NCBI GenBank assembly: GCA_008508345.1
Contig: QNGE01002394.1
Coordinates: forward strand, 22,620-86,619
Reading direction: 5' to 3'
Origin: Paragonimus westermani
Taxonomy: Eukaryota > Platyhelminthes > Trematoda > Plagiorchiida > Troglotrematidae
Length of the DNA stretch: 64,000 bases
The position numbers and the translations under genes were made by a program. Of the stretch, positions 12,558-27,500 are shown one piece after another. Position 1 is the stretch's first letter. Every line of letters starts with the position of its first letter. The notes under the pieces were generated by a model. It was given only the letters and a program-made list of their open reading frames with translations, was not told the origin of the DNA and made no database searches.

Positions 12558-15500
12558 CTGTTTAAAAGCATACGCACAAAAGCAATACGTTCCAGTTAAC
12601 CGTTGAAACTCATGCAGTACAACACCAGTAAAGACATGAAGACACATCTATGAGAGTAATCTTCAAGCACTCAGTTCGACAACGCAGCTGAAGAACAAAC
12701 AATCAACACATACTGCATTGAGTAGCCACGGCTGACGAAAAAGATATTATAAACAACCCATACTAGACCACTCAACAGCAATTTAAGAAGTATGCAAAAA
12801 TAGCGCTTCTGGTCAGGCAACAAGTCGGATTGCATGGGCTGGTTATTACCAGACTGTCCAAAATGAGGCAGAAGTGATCGATATAAACAGAGACCAAACT
12901 ATCGCTGAGCTGGTAGGCGCTGGTGATATTCATAGCCTCCTGAGTTCATACAGTACGTCATTAACCCTAAGTCGATGATGTAACACAAATCCGCGCCGAC
13001 TCAGAATCAGGTAATCGAACGCCCTTTGACGTTGACACATTAAATCTATGTCCCGATTTGTTTACGTTGCCTATGAGTTTTGTAATGGTATTAATCTGAT
13101 GAAGAAATATCGAAAACAGTTGTTCATCACATACTGTCTATCTCAACCCATTGCGTACTTTCTGAAATAACATGTGAGGCTAACAATCCTATCGATATGG
13201 ACATGCAATTGACAGTGATATGCCACCATATTTAAGAGCAGTAGAGATAGTCCGGTGGTTACCAACCAAGCAAACGAGACAAATCAAATACGGTTAACCT
13301 AAATATCAACCCTTCAAAGCCTATCAGCAAGGCACTGCCTAATTCCGTGTAAATTCCTTGAATCGCTAGCAGTTGTAATAAATAAGGTGCGGTGCGGTAG
13401 GTGCCTGAATGGTACACGTAACTCAATCCGCATAGGCCACCCATTCTCATGACCTCAGTCATCAGTGGGCATCGACAGGCAGAAGCATTGCTCACACAGA
13501 CGACTCACTTGACACACGCCAAAAGGTACGAATAACTGTAGTATAACCCCAAAATATCTGTATGCGACTTTCAGCCGACTGTGATATATTTTCGAATCAG
13601 AATGGATTGTGCACAAGCACTTCACATAACAAACAGACGTCACTGAAACGCACTAAATTAGTGCTTCTTCCAGAGATAAACGGACATTCATAAAACATGC
13701 ACAAAAGAACATCACATGAAAAGGAAATTGAGAAAACACCCAGAGCGGTAACATAAGCTCACGAGAATAGTGTGGAACATTGGGTGGACAATGGAACAAT
13801 CGATGAATCCCGTGACCGGAATAGGTGCGAACGACAGAAAATCCGTCCGCAGACGCTTGCTTGGTGATTATATCACCCATTTCCCGATATTTCACTCCAG
13901 GCCGAACTAACAAGGAAGGGAAGAAAGTGGTGTAGAAAAGAGAGAACGGTTAGGAGCGTGAGAAATAAAGTGCCACGTGGAGATATGATGAGCAATGACA
14001 GAGCGTACGTTCGTTTATGCCGAAAAATCAACACAGGACAACAAGGGGACAGCAAACCCTAATGAAAGAAGAAAATAAGAGGTAAGCACAATATACTTGA
14101 TAGATACACTTGATAGAAACAAAAAGACAAAATGGATGGACTGTTCTCCGGATTACTAGCATTGATAGTATCATTGGGTTGTTAAATTCACACTACAAGT
14201 TTCTTTGTCATCAGCTAACTTTTCCTATCAGGAAGCGGTTAATGTGGTTTAGACAGTGGTCATTGTTCTTAGTCTATGACCACCATGGCAACATATCTTG
14301 GACCGTAAAGTAACACAGAAAAGCCGCATCATCTACAGCAACGTGATCCAGACGGATGTTACAAACGTCCCTGGGCGACAAATCTGCGACCTTGAATCTA
14401 AGCGTTGAATGAGCAAAGGAGTTAGAGGCCTCGTAGGCCTAAATGGTGTGGTCGGTTGGCGCAGCGAAGACTGAGATCAGGAATGTGCCGGTCTTTCGTA
14501 ATGGTACACAACCAAACCATCGAAGACGAGCAATCAACGAAAAGAAGGCTAATATGCCGAACGCAGCCAACTGATGGACAGCTGTCATTCTCACAAAGAC
14601 ATTAACGATCGTCATATGAGTACTTGCTGAAAGAAACCAACCTGACAGATGTTCCCTGAAACCACGCTGTCAGTCCCGTGCTCAGTGATTTCAAACACTG
14701 TCACACTGACTTTAACACAGCAATCGCGAACATATTAAGCGCACTGCCGTGAAACCACAATCTTGAAGTCATATGGACGCCGACATGAAATGAATTCCCT
14801 TCAAGTAACTGTTGAAATGTCCCTCGGCAGTTACACAACACCCAAGGTCAGTGTAGCGTCAAAACAGTGAAGAATGACAAAACAAAACTATGGCAGTGTT
14901 CCGTGTGACCTTTCAAAATTTTGGACAGGAAAAAGTTAGATAGCAAGCATCAGGATCAGAATTTCATCGTCAAAAGTCATGTGACATGCAGACAAGATGT
15001 CAACGGGTGGCATAAGCTATCATATGTAATCGGCAGACCTGCGCATATTTCCACTCAGAATAGACGGGGTGATTGTGGAATGTTCACATAATCCAAACGA
15101 CTACCTTCAGGTTAACACATACCTTAGAAGGATAAGGAAGCAGCACATACTGTACCAAGTTGGACAAACAAAGAGAGACACTCAACAAGCCATTGGAAAA
15201 AAAGTTCAACAGTTACCAGTTCACTACGGTTAAAGCGTTCAACACACGTGCAAGTGTGTCAGTGGAACGAAATGAGGAGGAATGTAAGCTGACCAAATTC
15301 TTCCTGGTTCTCACTCTAACTTTGCCACAATGAGCTTGGCTGTGTGCTGCCGGTCAAGTGAACAATAGACAGGTTGTTCAGATCGATCGCATAGTACACT
15401 TGGAACGATACGCACACATAAAGCATTCACTGAGTAGTAGACTTAGGCAGATGAAAACAGCAATCAGCTAAGGACTTTTGAACGTGAAACCGCAAACACC

Positions 15501-18500
15501 TTTCAAGGACATCATGACTTATGTGGAGAGAGACAAATGCGGAGCAAAGTGCCTATCGCAGATGCGCAACCCGAGAGGGACAAGTTTACCCATGAAGGCC
15601 ATTCAGACTAAAATCGATAGTCACAGATAAGTGCTGTATCATTGAATCGAGCGAAAACAGGTTACTTTAGGTTGCAGAGAAACGGTCCTTTTAGATCACA
15701 AATTATTACAAAATCCGTCCAATGCGTTAATGAAGTATACTTGCTACGAAATCGAAAAACGAATATCGTCCAACGACGTAGTCCTCAGTTTAAGTTTGTT
15801 ACGGCAGATGGTTGAAGTAATTTAATCACCATGATGAGAATGGTGGAGCAAGGGAACGCAAAAGTTAGCCACTCTTATTACAGATATTGATAACGTAAGT
15901 TGCTGGTAAACTCAGAGCTGGTAAATCTAGATTTCAGAGATAACAAGAACAGATGTGAGGACGCTCCTGTCTCGGTGTACACAAACTAGCAAATAAGGGA
16001 TGTTGGTACATGCAGTTACAACGGACGAGTGAGTACAAATTTCTATCCCATTCTCAACTGTGCAAAATTATCAGATTCCCGGGATCCAACAAACTATTTT
16101 ACGAAGACCCCGGAAAGTGTGACCGTGTGTACAACTTCGTAGCAAACTAAGATTGCAAAGAAGCAGCGTATGGCATGGGAAACGTTGGGGCTGTTCATCA
16201 AAACTGTGTGATGGGAGGGGAGAAAGTGAAAGTTGGTAACCACAAAAACTCAGAAACACGAAGAATGCATTTATATTGCACGATTACTCTATTTTCTGAC
16301 TGGTTACATGCCTATCTAATCGAAGGGAACGAGCACTGATGCAACTATCCATCGAGGCGTAATTGATTTAGCCTGCTTGGTTAAGACCTAACCATCAACG
16401 GTTGGATAAAATCACGAGGTAATCAGACAACAATGTAATCATAAAATATGAAGACCCTGAAAAATTCGTCGAATAAAGTTGGTCGATGTGGATTATCGGG
16501 TTGAGTACATTAAGCTCATCCGAATCGTTCGTTCGATGAACTGTCAAAGACAGCAAAGTGTCGCATCTCCTTTGTCTCATTTTGTCAAGATTTCGTTTCC
16601 CTTTTCTTTTTGGAAGTATTTCTTGTGTTGTTTTCTGCCGTGAATGACGGCTCGAGTCGCGGCGGCAGGTGTGCCCATTGCCAGGTCAGAATGACTGAAA
16701 TGAACAGCTGGTATTGAACAGTAGTGATTTAAAATGAGCCGAACATTACCAGCTTCTGTGTAGAAGTATAACTAACATTTACGCGGTTCTTCAAGATACT
16801 CAGACTTCTCGAAACTTTTAGATGCGTCGGGTTTTCAGTTTGGAACACTAACACAATTGACTAAACGACCCCCAATATGAATTCAGTGCAGCTGTGCATT
16901 AGAACCACCGTTCTCACCGTCACGTTCAAAACCCTCCAATGGCAGCTAGCAATCTAAAAGCGGGAAACAATAGTGTAAGCTAAAACCGTAGCCGAAGACC
17001 TTCCACTAAAACACAATTGAATCATACATTGATAAAGAGCTTTCCAACCATTTAAAAAATATGGTTCTTTCTCCATTGCACTAACACGATACCAAAGTGC
17101 TTACGTGTATATATGCATTTGACTAACACCTTTGAGCACTGTGGTTGAATAGACTGACAGGTGTGATGAAAAACGAACCACCACCGGTATTCGTGTGGTA
17201 ATCAGGAACAGTAGAAATCGTGACAAAGTGATTCTACAGAGTCGTGTTGTGCTCATCAGCTCAACAAACGGCAATGGCTTCATTCATCACCGCCATCACC
17301 ATAACAGCCATGAGTCTGACCAATAGTTACTGTGGCTCGGACCACTGCTCATCTTAACAGCGAAAAGGTTATGGAGTAACACTGCTACTACTAACAATGA
17401 TGATAATAAAAGACTAGGTGGAATAACCAGAAATGGTGAGTACATATAAGCCATTGACTAGGGCACACCGCCACCTCGGATATCGCTTCAAACCAGTGAG
17501 GTGAGTGATCACGAGGACCCCAGCCAGATAGATGACACCTAGCCACTTTGATCAATGGAGCAGTCAGGGTTTCCATACTTCGTCACCACGTTGGTGCGTG
17601 ATCACCACGCGGTTTTATCGAACCATTCGTGGTCTCAGTGTGCAATGTTCGGTACGGAAAATGCTCACCTGGCATACGAAGTACCAACAGAGGTTGTGCA
17701 ATGTGACTACTTGACCAATTGATCGCGGATCCCGAATGTTTCGGAATACGCACCGGTGAACAGCCAGGTCGGTCATATGATTAGTCGCCTACTTAATGAG
17801 GGCTAATTGGCGGAGACAGTGATGGTCAAACATAAGTCTGCTTACATCTTCGTTGCGATGAAACCATCCGGCGTTTCGTAAGTTGTAACCGAATCCAAGC
17901 CTGAACACGCTGAAATCTATTCCAAGCATAAGCAACTCCGTAAGGCGATACATCGTGTGACAGAAGCTAAATGGGTTTGTTGAACACCAGTTTAAGGACT
18001 TCATTTGTTGACTGACCAATACAGGGATTTAGGAAACACAGGTCGCTGTCAGTATTCCACAGAAATACCACCAATAAAAGATTCCCTAAGCATAAGTGTT
18101 TATTTGAACGTTACCATGGTGTTTGAAGAACAGTCATTATCACTAACGCCTAGACCAACCAACAGATATCACCTTATCACGTTGCCAGTAGGAGACGTCC
18201 TTGTTGGGAGTAGGAAACATTCAGTGCACAATCCCGTTCTCAGTCAACACCTATCTCAGAAGTGTGACAACTTCGGTCGGTACCTACGATTAGCTAATGA
18301 AGCAACCACACTTACTCCAGTTTTAATTATCTGGTTGTAAAACCACGTGGTTATCTGAGTCATTCATCGCACCATATACAGACCGAGACGAACATTTCGC
18401 TCTCATTACTCGGACTGGTTTGAATCAGTATGCATGTGATTTTTGTACACACTGATTCATAGGATAAAGTAATTGTAAAACACTTCGCACTGGCTTCGTA

Positions 18501-21500
18501 CCGGTTTGGTTTGTTCCAAGAAACTCATTACCAAGTTCAGACTATTTGATGCCTTGATTGGAAGGACTCTGAAGTGGACATGATGCAATGCAGATTGACC
18601 AGCCACGTCGTTCTATAAGTTTACCCATGTAAGCAGCGATGAAACAAACGGTAGATAGACTACAACTCACAGGCAGTGAACAGATGGCGCAAAGGAAATG
18701 TCTGAAACATTGTCATCAGTTCCCATTTTCTCATCATTAACTGGCAGTTTTCTTGCTGTCAATTAGCCTAATTGCTTAACAAGCTACTAACTGTTTACTT
18801 GAACGAAGAAACGCGACATAATTGTTGGCATTACATATTCGTTTCACCAAATAACCATTTGGGCGAACAAACGCTGTAGTAGATCAACGATGTAATAACT
18901 AATTAGTCATTATGATGTACTAAAACGGCAACAAAATCTACAAATCTTGACAGTTGAAGCAGTATCAAAGAAAGTAAACGCAACTCCACCTTGCATCAGG
19001 CAAATTACTGAAAACATTTGGATAAAAGCCGAATTGAGGATAGGTAGGACGCGAATGCACAAAATCTGTGGCGTATTACCTCGTTCTCAATAGCTGCTGT
19101 GTCATGAGAGAGATGAAGGATGTCTTCATGCGATAACAAATTGAAGTCCAGCCCACTTTCGTTCGAGTGTGCAGAATAAACCAAAAGGACAAGTCAAGGG
19201 ACTACAGAAGAACAGAAAAAATACGCTCTAGTGACCCCTTCCGGTGAACCGCATACAGAAATGATCACTTCCTATTTCTCGCGAAAACACTAAGAAGAGA
19301 AGGTTGAGTAATTTTTCACTATAATGACGTACACTGATTTGAATTAGTAGGAATGGCGAGACAGAAAACATGTCTGCAACACTGAGTGCGTCAACGATTC
19401 CGTGTATGTTACAGTTGATCTCATCGATTAACACTCGAACGGCAAGTGATTCAGTTTGTTCCAATCATGATGTGTAATAAGCTGAATTCCCCCTAGTGGA
19501 CTTCGTATTCCTTTCTATTCGTTCCGTAAAGATTTTTCATACAATAACTACGGCTAAAGGGAGACAAAAAAAATTAAAAAGAAAGCATGGATATTGGTTT
19601 TTCTCCGTACTTTTTCCAAAAGCATGGTTTTCGATTATTTATGAATGTAGTTGCTTTTTTTCACTTAATCTCGCATTATCAGTGACGAGCAACCGGACGT
19701 TAATCTGGTGGTTTTTGACGTAACCACACATAAAACTAATGGTTTCTGTCAGCAGTACCCTGGGCAAATAAAGAGGATATATCGAAAAACAACATTTCGT
19801 TATCCATCTTGTTACGATTTACAGAAGAGTCCATGAATTCAAATGTACCCATCAAACCGTATTTAGATATTTCATTCCGTAACTGTGCAGCTGAATGGTG
19901 GGGAAAGTTGTACAACACGACTGTCGGCCTGTGCAGCATTCTATCGTTGTGAGCCTCAGGCGGGCCGTAGAGTCACGAGACATGAGACGCAGTCAGACCA
20001 TTACGAGTGAAAACATAAGCGCCAATGGAATCAGTCTGTTTCATTTTGCGTAGGACTACTGAGAATCTTATTTCTCTTGTCGGCAAGCGCCGGAGTACCC
20101 GTAGATAACGTTAAAAAGTTAATACTGTTCTGTACAAACAATGTCCAATTTCAGCCAAACTGACGGGGTTGTTATGATCTCTCCGTCAGGCCCAGTACTT
20201 GCTGACTTCCGCATGAACATGGATAAAGTTGCAGAAGAAATTAGCTATTGTGGACGGTATAAAGACGATACTTCTCACGCAGTGCACTGTTTAGAAAACA
20301 CCCGAAAGCTAACGAAGCTCATTAGAATATGAACATTATTGCAGAGGAGGAAATCAATCAGTGAAGTTCTTTTATTAAGGCGTCAATGACACACAGGTCA
20401 GATGGGTAACTGCAACGAAACATGTTAAGGAAAAAACCTGAACTGATCAGTACAGTTGCGTGCCGATTAGTCAAACGTAGTTTGTACACTGTCTGACAAG
20501 CAAAGCAGAAGATATGAAGACAGGAGACGATATAAGTAGAAGCAAAAAATTTCCGGGGGATTCTTAGTAGTATTGTCTACCCGGAAAGGTTCATTAATCC
20601 AACCACATTGTATCTCACTTATTTGTTGATCAATAACTTCCAAATCTGAAACAGTTCATTCCCTTCAGAAGTTTGAACAAGACCGTTAGAACACGAAAAC
20701 TGGCAGATGCAAGCATTTCGTATTGACTCGTCAGTACCCAAGTAAATACGAAATGCTTGCATCTGCCAGTTTTCTTGTTCTAACGGTCTTGTTCAAACTT
20801 CCAAATCGTCACTCCATATTATACGAGTGCATCAAACAGAAAGGATTTGTAAAAAAACAGTTTGTACCTTGGAAAGTCCCCAAAAGCTGAGGTTGGAGGA
20901 GGATTCACATCTAATCATAACAATTATCTAGCTTGTTCAATGGGGCAACGAAAAGGAACGTAAAAACCCTTGAGGGATAAAGTACTGGCTTAGTAGGACG
21001 CCTTTAGAGCACAAAAACAAATATTCACGAAGTGTACGGTCGAGAGATGGAGTCCCTTTTGTGGGAAAAAGAAAAACCGAAAGACCAACGCATTTTAATC
21101 ACTTAATGTAAACCGACACAATGCTCGACTTTTGATGAAGTGATGAGGTGCGTCAACAAGGCGTGAAGCTCACAAAACGAATTCGCCTATTTGACTCAAA
21201 GAAATCGTCTGAAGGTGTTCTAAGGCTTTCCATGAACTATGGTGCCGCTCCCGAGACTGTCGCTTACAAAAACGTCACGCCAAAAGTAAACAGCCATAAT
21301 TTAAGGTTGATGCATCGGCAGACAAATTACGATCAACTTCTTCGGCGAACTGGTCTAACGATATCTATCCACTCCCTCTAGTTCGGTCGACGCTAAACGT
21401 AGTCAGCCAATATGCACGAGCGAATGCACCACGGTACCAGAGTCTTAAGTCTAAGGATTTTTCACAAAAAACAATGATTGTACACAACAGCAAACTTTCA

Positions 21501-24500
21501 TTCACCTCCAACTTATTGTCGGACTTACGCGTTGTCATGCTCCCGTGTGTTATGAGTTTGTCAAAAGCAGCCGTTTCTTTACACAGAATACTGTTACTTA
21601 TGAGGCCCCAATGCCTATCACTTAGAAGCCGGGTAACGGAGGACACGTGATAGTGATATACAAGAAATTTCCCTCCACTCGACTTCTTAATTACCGAGGA
21701 AAAATTGCAACAGTGTTACGCACAACATCATTAAGGCATTTGGGATACCCATTCTTGAACTTCGATTTTGCAAACGCACGTTAGAACGAGATCAAGAGAT
21801 CAATCACAGCAAGCGATTGTCGTGTGTTGAAATCGATTCACGCAGTCGCTTTCACATCTTCATCAAATGATCGGCTGTTACTCATTACCCTGTGATCCAT
21901 TATCGAATCAACAGTATCGATTTCCTCTCTATTCACTATATGTTCCGACCAACCAGTGTGTACTTTGCGAGGACACCGATTTAACAAGCAACCGATATGT
22001 TAACTCAGTTGGTCTAAAATGTTCAATCGCCGATCGCTGGTTCTTATAAGTGCACATCCAAAAACGATGAATGCGTGAACATCGCAGCAGTTCGCTAGTG
22101 CATATGTAAACTCTAGGTGCGTGATCAGCCGACCACATATAAATGTACAGTCCGTTAGTTGTGTCTCACGCCCCACATACCGTTAGGCTCACTGGGCATT
22201 TATAGTGAAACACACTTATCTGCGATAGCCAGAGTATACACTAACAAACAACTCTATCACTAATAAAAGGTGTCAGATCTGATGATTTGAGACACATCCG
22301 ACTATGAAATTCGGGGTTTCGGATGGATTCGAACGAACGACAAAAACAGTGTGCACAAACGCGGCAAGTGGTCTCAGGTGAAGTACGAAACCACACTGAG
22401 AGCTCGGAAATTCCTCATTCGAATTCAGTTATCCACCTATTCGAGTGTTACACGAAACTCCCTTAACCATCCAGAGAACTGATCTCCCGAGCAGTATTCT
22501 ACAAATTAGAAATTACAAGTGAGTAGTGTGCCACTGTTGAGCACTGAATTCATATTACTGATAAGATTCGATTACTTAAAAGAAATCCAACTACGAAAAT
22601 CCTGCTGGACAGCCACTTTCTGGACTACTTGATGGATTGTATAGGACAGTCCAAATAAAAAATTTTCGAGCTCTCTGTGCTGAATCGTAGTTTAGCCGGT
22701 GAGGCATTTGTTGCTTTTGAGCAAGCCATTTCTGTTCCAAATCCAGCCGAAACCCAAATTTTCCTCAACTGGGTCAGTTCAGAAACAATGATATCTCAAC
22801 GTTAGCTAACGCGGAAGGGCCACAGGAACTGGCCTTTGGTGTCAGGAACGGGTTGCAAACTAAATTCAGTAGCGCTTGCTGAGAAGGGGTGTAATGCGCT
22901 GTTGTCCTTTCGTCCATGTACGTTACTTCCCTCTTCGTTGTTCTGAACCAGTTCTAAAGTCGGCAGTGTGTCCATGGTTCGATTGTACCGAGCTATATCT
23001 AAGTGAGCGGGTAGACGTAGTAACGCGTGTGTTTGGACGTCGAAGAAGCGTTATAATGCCACAATCAAGTATGCGTACGTGTAGGTGAGGACAATGAACA
23101 CGACTTGCAGAGAACAGCGGGGAACGTGTGACAAGTGGTGACGTGTGAAACTAAGCACTATCAACCTAGATTACCATTAGTTTGGTAACGCGGCGAGACA
23201 GTCAGGCAGCACGGTTGTGATCATTGTTTACAAGCGAAAGTGGTTGAGCGTTCAGATTTAATAATTCGGTCGTGCCTAATGTAGTCAGTGGCGCAGTGGT
23301 AAATCTGTTGTTATAGGGTGTCCCTCGGCACTGATGAAGTGAACAACAGCCAGAACCTCAGTTCGTGACCACTGTGAAGATACGAACGAATGGATAGCAC
23401 CCAAACGCTCGGTCAACTTTGTCATTCATGTAGTAAGCAGCTCCAATATTAACGCTGTCAGGAAAATACATAGTGTGGCCAAAAGTCTTTCAGTAAAACA
23501 CGATCCTTACTGGCCAACTCGCTTGCTCCCATGCCACGAGTGCGCTCGCGTTTATGAACTGGTATTCCGGTCCACAAGACAAGCAATTTCCACTCACACG
23601 TTGTGTGCACTTCGGCCTGGTTTATGTGGCTGATGCCTTCTGCAAAGAGTATTTTTGCCTCACATTCCTCGTCCGTTTGTCTGATTTTGTTGTGCGATAG
23701 CTCGTCCAGTAGCCTGTGTTGTCCACAATCTACTCGCTGTAGGCTTTTGGACATACCTCACAACCGTTTTGAGGTAATCTAGCGAGTGTTGGAATACCCG
23801 CGTCCATCAAAATATGACCACTATTTGGGGGAACATGGAACAAATTCAATCGAGTACGTTTGAGAGTTGTGCGTTAACATCTTTAACAAATCTGATAACG
23901 AAGCGGCAAACTACCACAACAGATGTCCTTACGTTGGTCAGCAGATGCACCACATTTGCTTGATTCGATTTAAAAAAAAAAGCGAACATGAAGCCAACAA
24001 CCGCATCACGTTTCACCACTAACATAAACGAGCGAAGACTCGACGGGGAAATAAGTTAATTGACGAAAAAATAAGGCTAGTTAAAGGAGAGGGGAAGAGA
24101 CCTAACTGTTAAAAATGGCCAAGTCTATATTCAATTACTCAACATCAAATCGGGTACATCTTGTAAGCAAACAACTGAACTATAAGTGATAGTAAGGAGT
24201 TATCAGCTAGACAGCTTCCTTAAGACGTGTTCATTGCACTGCGTCATTAATTGCGTTTACTTCGCAGACAACTCGGCTAAACAGCAACACTCACGCTACT
24301 GAGGCCGATTAGCCGCCATCTCACCTAACGTTTCTAGCCACCAACTCTATGGGTCGCGCGGTCCGCAACCCGGCCAGCCCCTTTGTGAACGATGAGAAGG
24401 TGACAGCACGACAAGACCAGTTGACATGACGAAGCGCGATAAAGAACCAGATGAAGGAAGGATCTGACCACAGGAAAGCTTGTGGAACACGAGCACGAAC

Positions 24501-27500
24501 ATGAATAAAAAGCATACAAAAGGGAATTGAACAAACACAGCGTATAACATATTTGCATGGATACTGAGAACGCTGGGCCGTCCATAAAATTAACCAAAGC
24601 TCGTTAGACTAAGCAGAGAACATCACTACGTGAAACCGTGAAATAATCTACTCACCGGCATCCATTGCTTTGACCAGGCAGTTGTAGGCATTTTTCACCA
24701 AACGAACTGCTCGATCATCTGGCTTTCCAACAAACACAGTCTCGTTCACGTCCCCGTGAAACCCATCGTGGTAGGTAGTAATATCGACTGAAACGGAACG
24801 GTTAACATGAATCAAGTGAGTCGATGGGTTCACGTAGTTAAGATGAGCCAATAAGAAATATACACGGACACAAATAAAGCCGTTGCGCAAGTTTCGATGG
24901 AAGACATCCAATAATATATGACGGTGGCCAAAATAAAGTCACCATTAATCAAGACGATATCCACCCCCTAAGAAAGCCTTAAATAACACGGCGAACGTTA
25001 CCGGCAACCAAATCTACCAAAGTGGATTTTAGTTTTGGACCATGCGGTACTAACCAGCCAACTTACGGTGGAACAGATTCCACTGGCACAAACATTGTGT
25101 GATACACAATACCGGAAACTTGAAACAATTGGTTCTCTGGAAGAGTTTGGAAAAAAGCAGAACACGAAACCTGGTAGATGCAAGCATTTTGTATTAACTC
25201 GTCAGTACCAGATTTAAAGTAACAAATAGTTTTTGCAGCAGGCAACTAGATGGGTGCATCATCAATAAGCGATTGGGTCGAGTGATGGCAACTGATTCAG
25301 CATACCGCAAGAATCTTGGGTTACGGTGACGTAACAGGGTTCCGGACACAAAGGATGGATCGATAGTGTGACCAGTGTTCAGGACCTGTCTGGTGGCTGA
25401 GGGCACTGGCTGTTTACGCGTTTCAGCAACATTGTCATTCCCCGGTGACACGGACTTCTGCAACCATTTGGGTCAGTGTTCCTTCATTCTGGAGCTCAAA
25501 CGTCTCTCGGTTCCGCCTATGTAACTTTTTCCACAGTTACCTACAAACTGAGAAGCACAGTGTGAAGTGGCACCGATAGGCTGATCGCCTTTGATTGAAA
25601 GCACTGGTAAATTCTGGGTCCGAGCGATTACACGGAGGTCAGTTGTACTGAACGTTCGCCTGATTGAATTTCTCAATCACTGTTTTGTTTTATGCATCAT
25701 TTAATCACCTCTAAAAATCAGCTCTATGCATACCTTCTTATTCTCTACAGTGACCACATCTTCGGGTGATACTTCTTGTCTACTGTGTCTATGGTGCTTC
25801 TGGGGTAAGCGTTTGATTATAGGACAGAAGTAATCAGGTCTAGTTCTTCAGTAAGGTTGTCGTGCGTACAGATTCATCCCCCTTGTGTGAACAGTGTTCG
25901 TTTATATTGGACCGGTATGAAGATGCTGGAATTTAGGGCCGGACCACGTGGGTTTCCGATGGACAGTTCTTCTAAACGAGCCATCCTCCCGATGGCTTAT
26001 GAGAATATCTGGAAATGGCAGGCAGTTTTTTGACCCCATATTCACAAGTAACCTTCAGATTAGGATAACAACTATTTAGACGTCGCACCAGGTTACCTAT
26101 CACTTGTTTGGATCGACTGAATAGTAATGTATCGTCAACTTAACGCTTGTAATATGACGTGTTTTCTATTTCCGTAGCTGTTGCTCAACTGTTAGTATAA
26201 GTCTGCCAAGATGGGAACTAGTGGAGTTCCCACAGCTACTCTGTTTATTTGATGGTAGTACCTCTCGTGAAAACGAAAATTGACGTTCTCAGTACGTTGG
26301 TCAGTGTGTTGGTCGGAAATGGCTTAAGCGGTATCACAGACTTGTATGTCTTCGACAGGCTGTGAAGTTGGAATGCTGATGATCCACAGGACTTAAGAGA
26401 TTTATACGTTACTTCGCAGAAAATCCTCAACTGTAAGAGCAGATGTATGAGGTGTCTTATACAGTCCTCTTTTTCGGTAACACTACTCACTCTCTCTATT
26501 CGCCGAAACTTCGGTCATCGACCATTGGTAATATCTTCTGTATGTACGCATCTTTGTCTAGAATCAAAACCCCTTATCTGGCTTAAGTATAATCACGTTT
26601 TCCGAATTAAGTTCTAGTATTGATATGTTCGCCGAGCTTGGCATTTAAGCTCGGCGAATATATCAATACCAAAACCATCAACCCGAGCTACAAACAACAA
26701 CACCACTGTTCCCAACCATCAGAATTCAGTTCTCTTAACGAATGCATGTGTTGCCTCATGATAACACACCGGCTATTAACTGAAGACGTAATACACGCAT
26801 AAGCTATAAGAGGAGCACTAACGGATTTTGTGAGCAACCAAGAGAAAACACAGGCTTGAGTGGCAACAAAAGCATCCCATAAAAAGCGCGCATCCGTCAA
26901 ACATGTCCCGGCCATGAGTCCAAGTGTGCTTCCCCATACTGTTATCCAGCGAGCTGGTAGGTTGTGAGTCATGAGTCCGACAATGTGGTATGCATAGATA
27001 GGGTACATTGTTCATAAGAGGTAAGGCCATACTACATCCAAGGGGGTGATTTTGAGTGACGCTACGTTCAATCTGACAAACATTACCATGAATCACGGAA
27101 ATGCCACTGTACCATTCTAAGGTGTATGCATTTCTTCCATCTTTGATCGGTCGACCAAACGATACTAGCGGTCATTAAGAGCTTTTAATCATTTTGATTT
27201 TCAGTTCTCGAAGGTCATATACACAGTCAGGTGTAAGTGAACGATGCTAATCTATAGGATACATCGACATGACAAGTTCGGAAATGAGCCGACCGCCCGA
27301 ACAAATGTTCTTTCGCAATGTCGTTACTACCAATGTATGAGTAGTAAATTCAAAATAAGAAATTAAAATTCTGTGTATTCACGTTATTGGCAAACACGAA
27401 TTAAAATGACACATCCTACTTTAAATGTAGACGAAGATCTAGGCTACCAAAAAGTAAAATGAATACACTTAAAGACGCGGGAAATTGGAATCCGTAAGGA

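Larger units (their letters stand above)
13907..24655 (-). other. METAP1: METAP1 intron, 10,749 nt, with retroelement debris
   Basis: Holds a second copy of the Penelope-derived repeat (14950-15655), Penelope RT scraps at 19736-19950 (-) and 20080-20332 (+), and a foldback at 20668-20801. The stretches 13907-14949, 15656-19735 and 20802-24655 show nothing I can name. A 98-codon minus frame at 23754-23458 has no recognisable family. Confidence 0.75.

Noticed and set aside
23285..23365. A-box-like GTGGCGCAGTGGTAA suggesting a tRNA or SINE
   Set aside because: The only candidate B box (CAGTTCGTGACC) is poor and no cloverleaf forms.
23458..23754. 98-codon minus frame
   Set aside because: No motif of any family I know; left unannotated.
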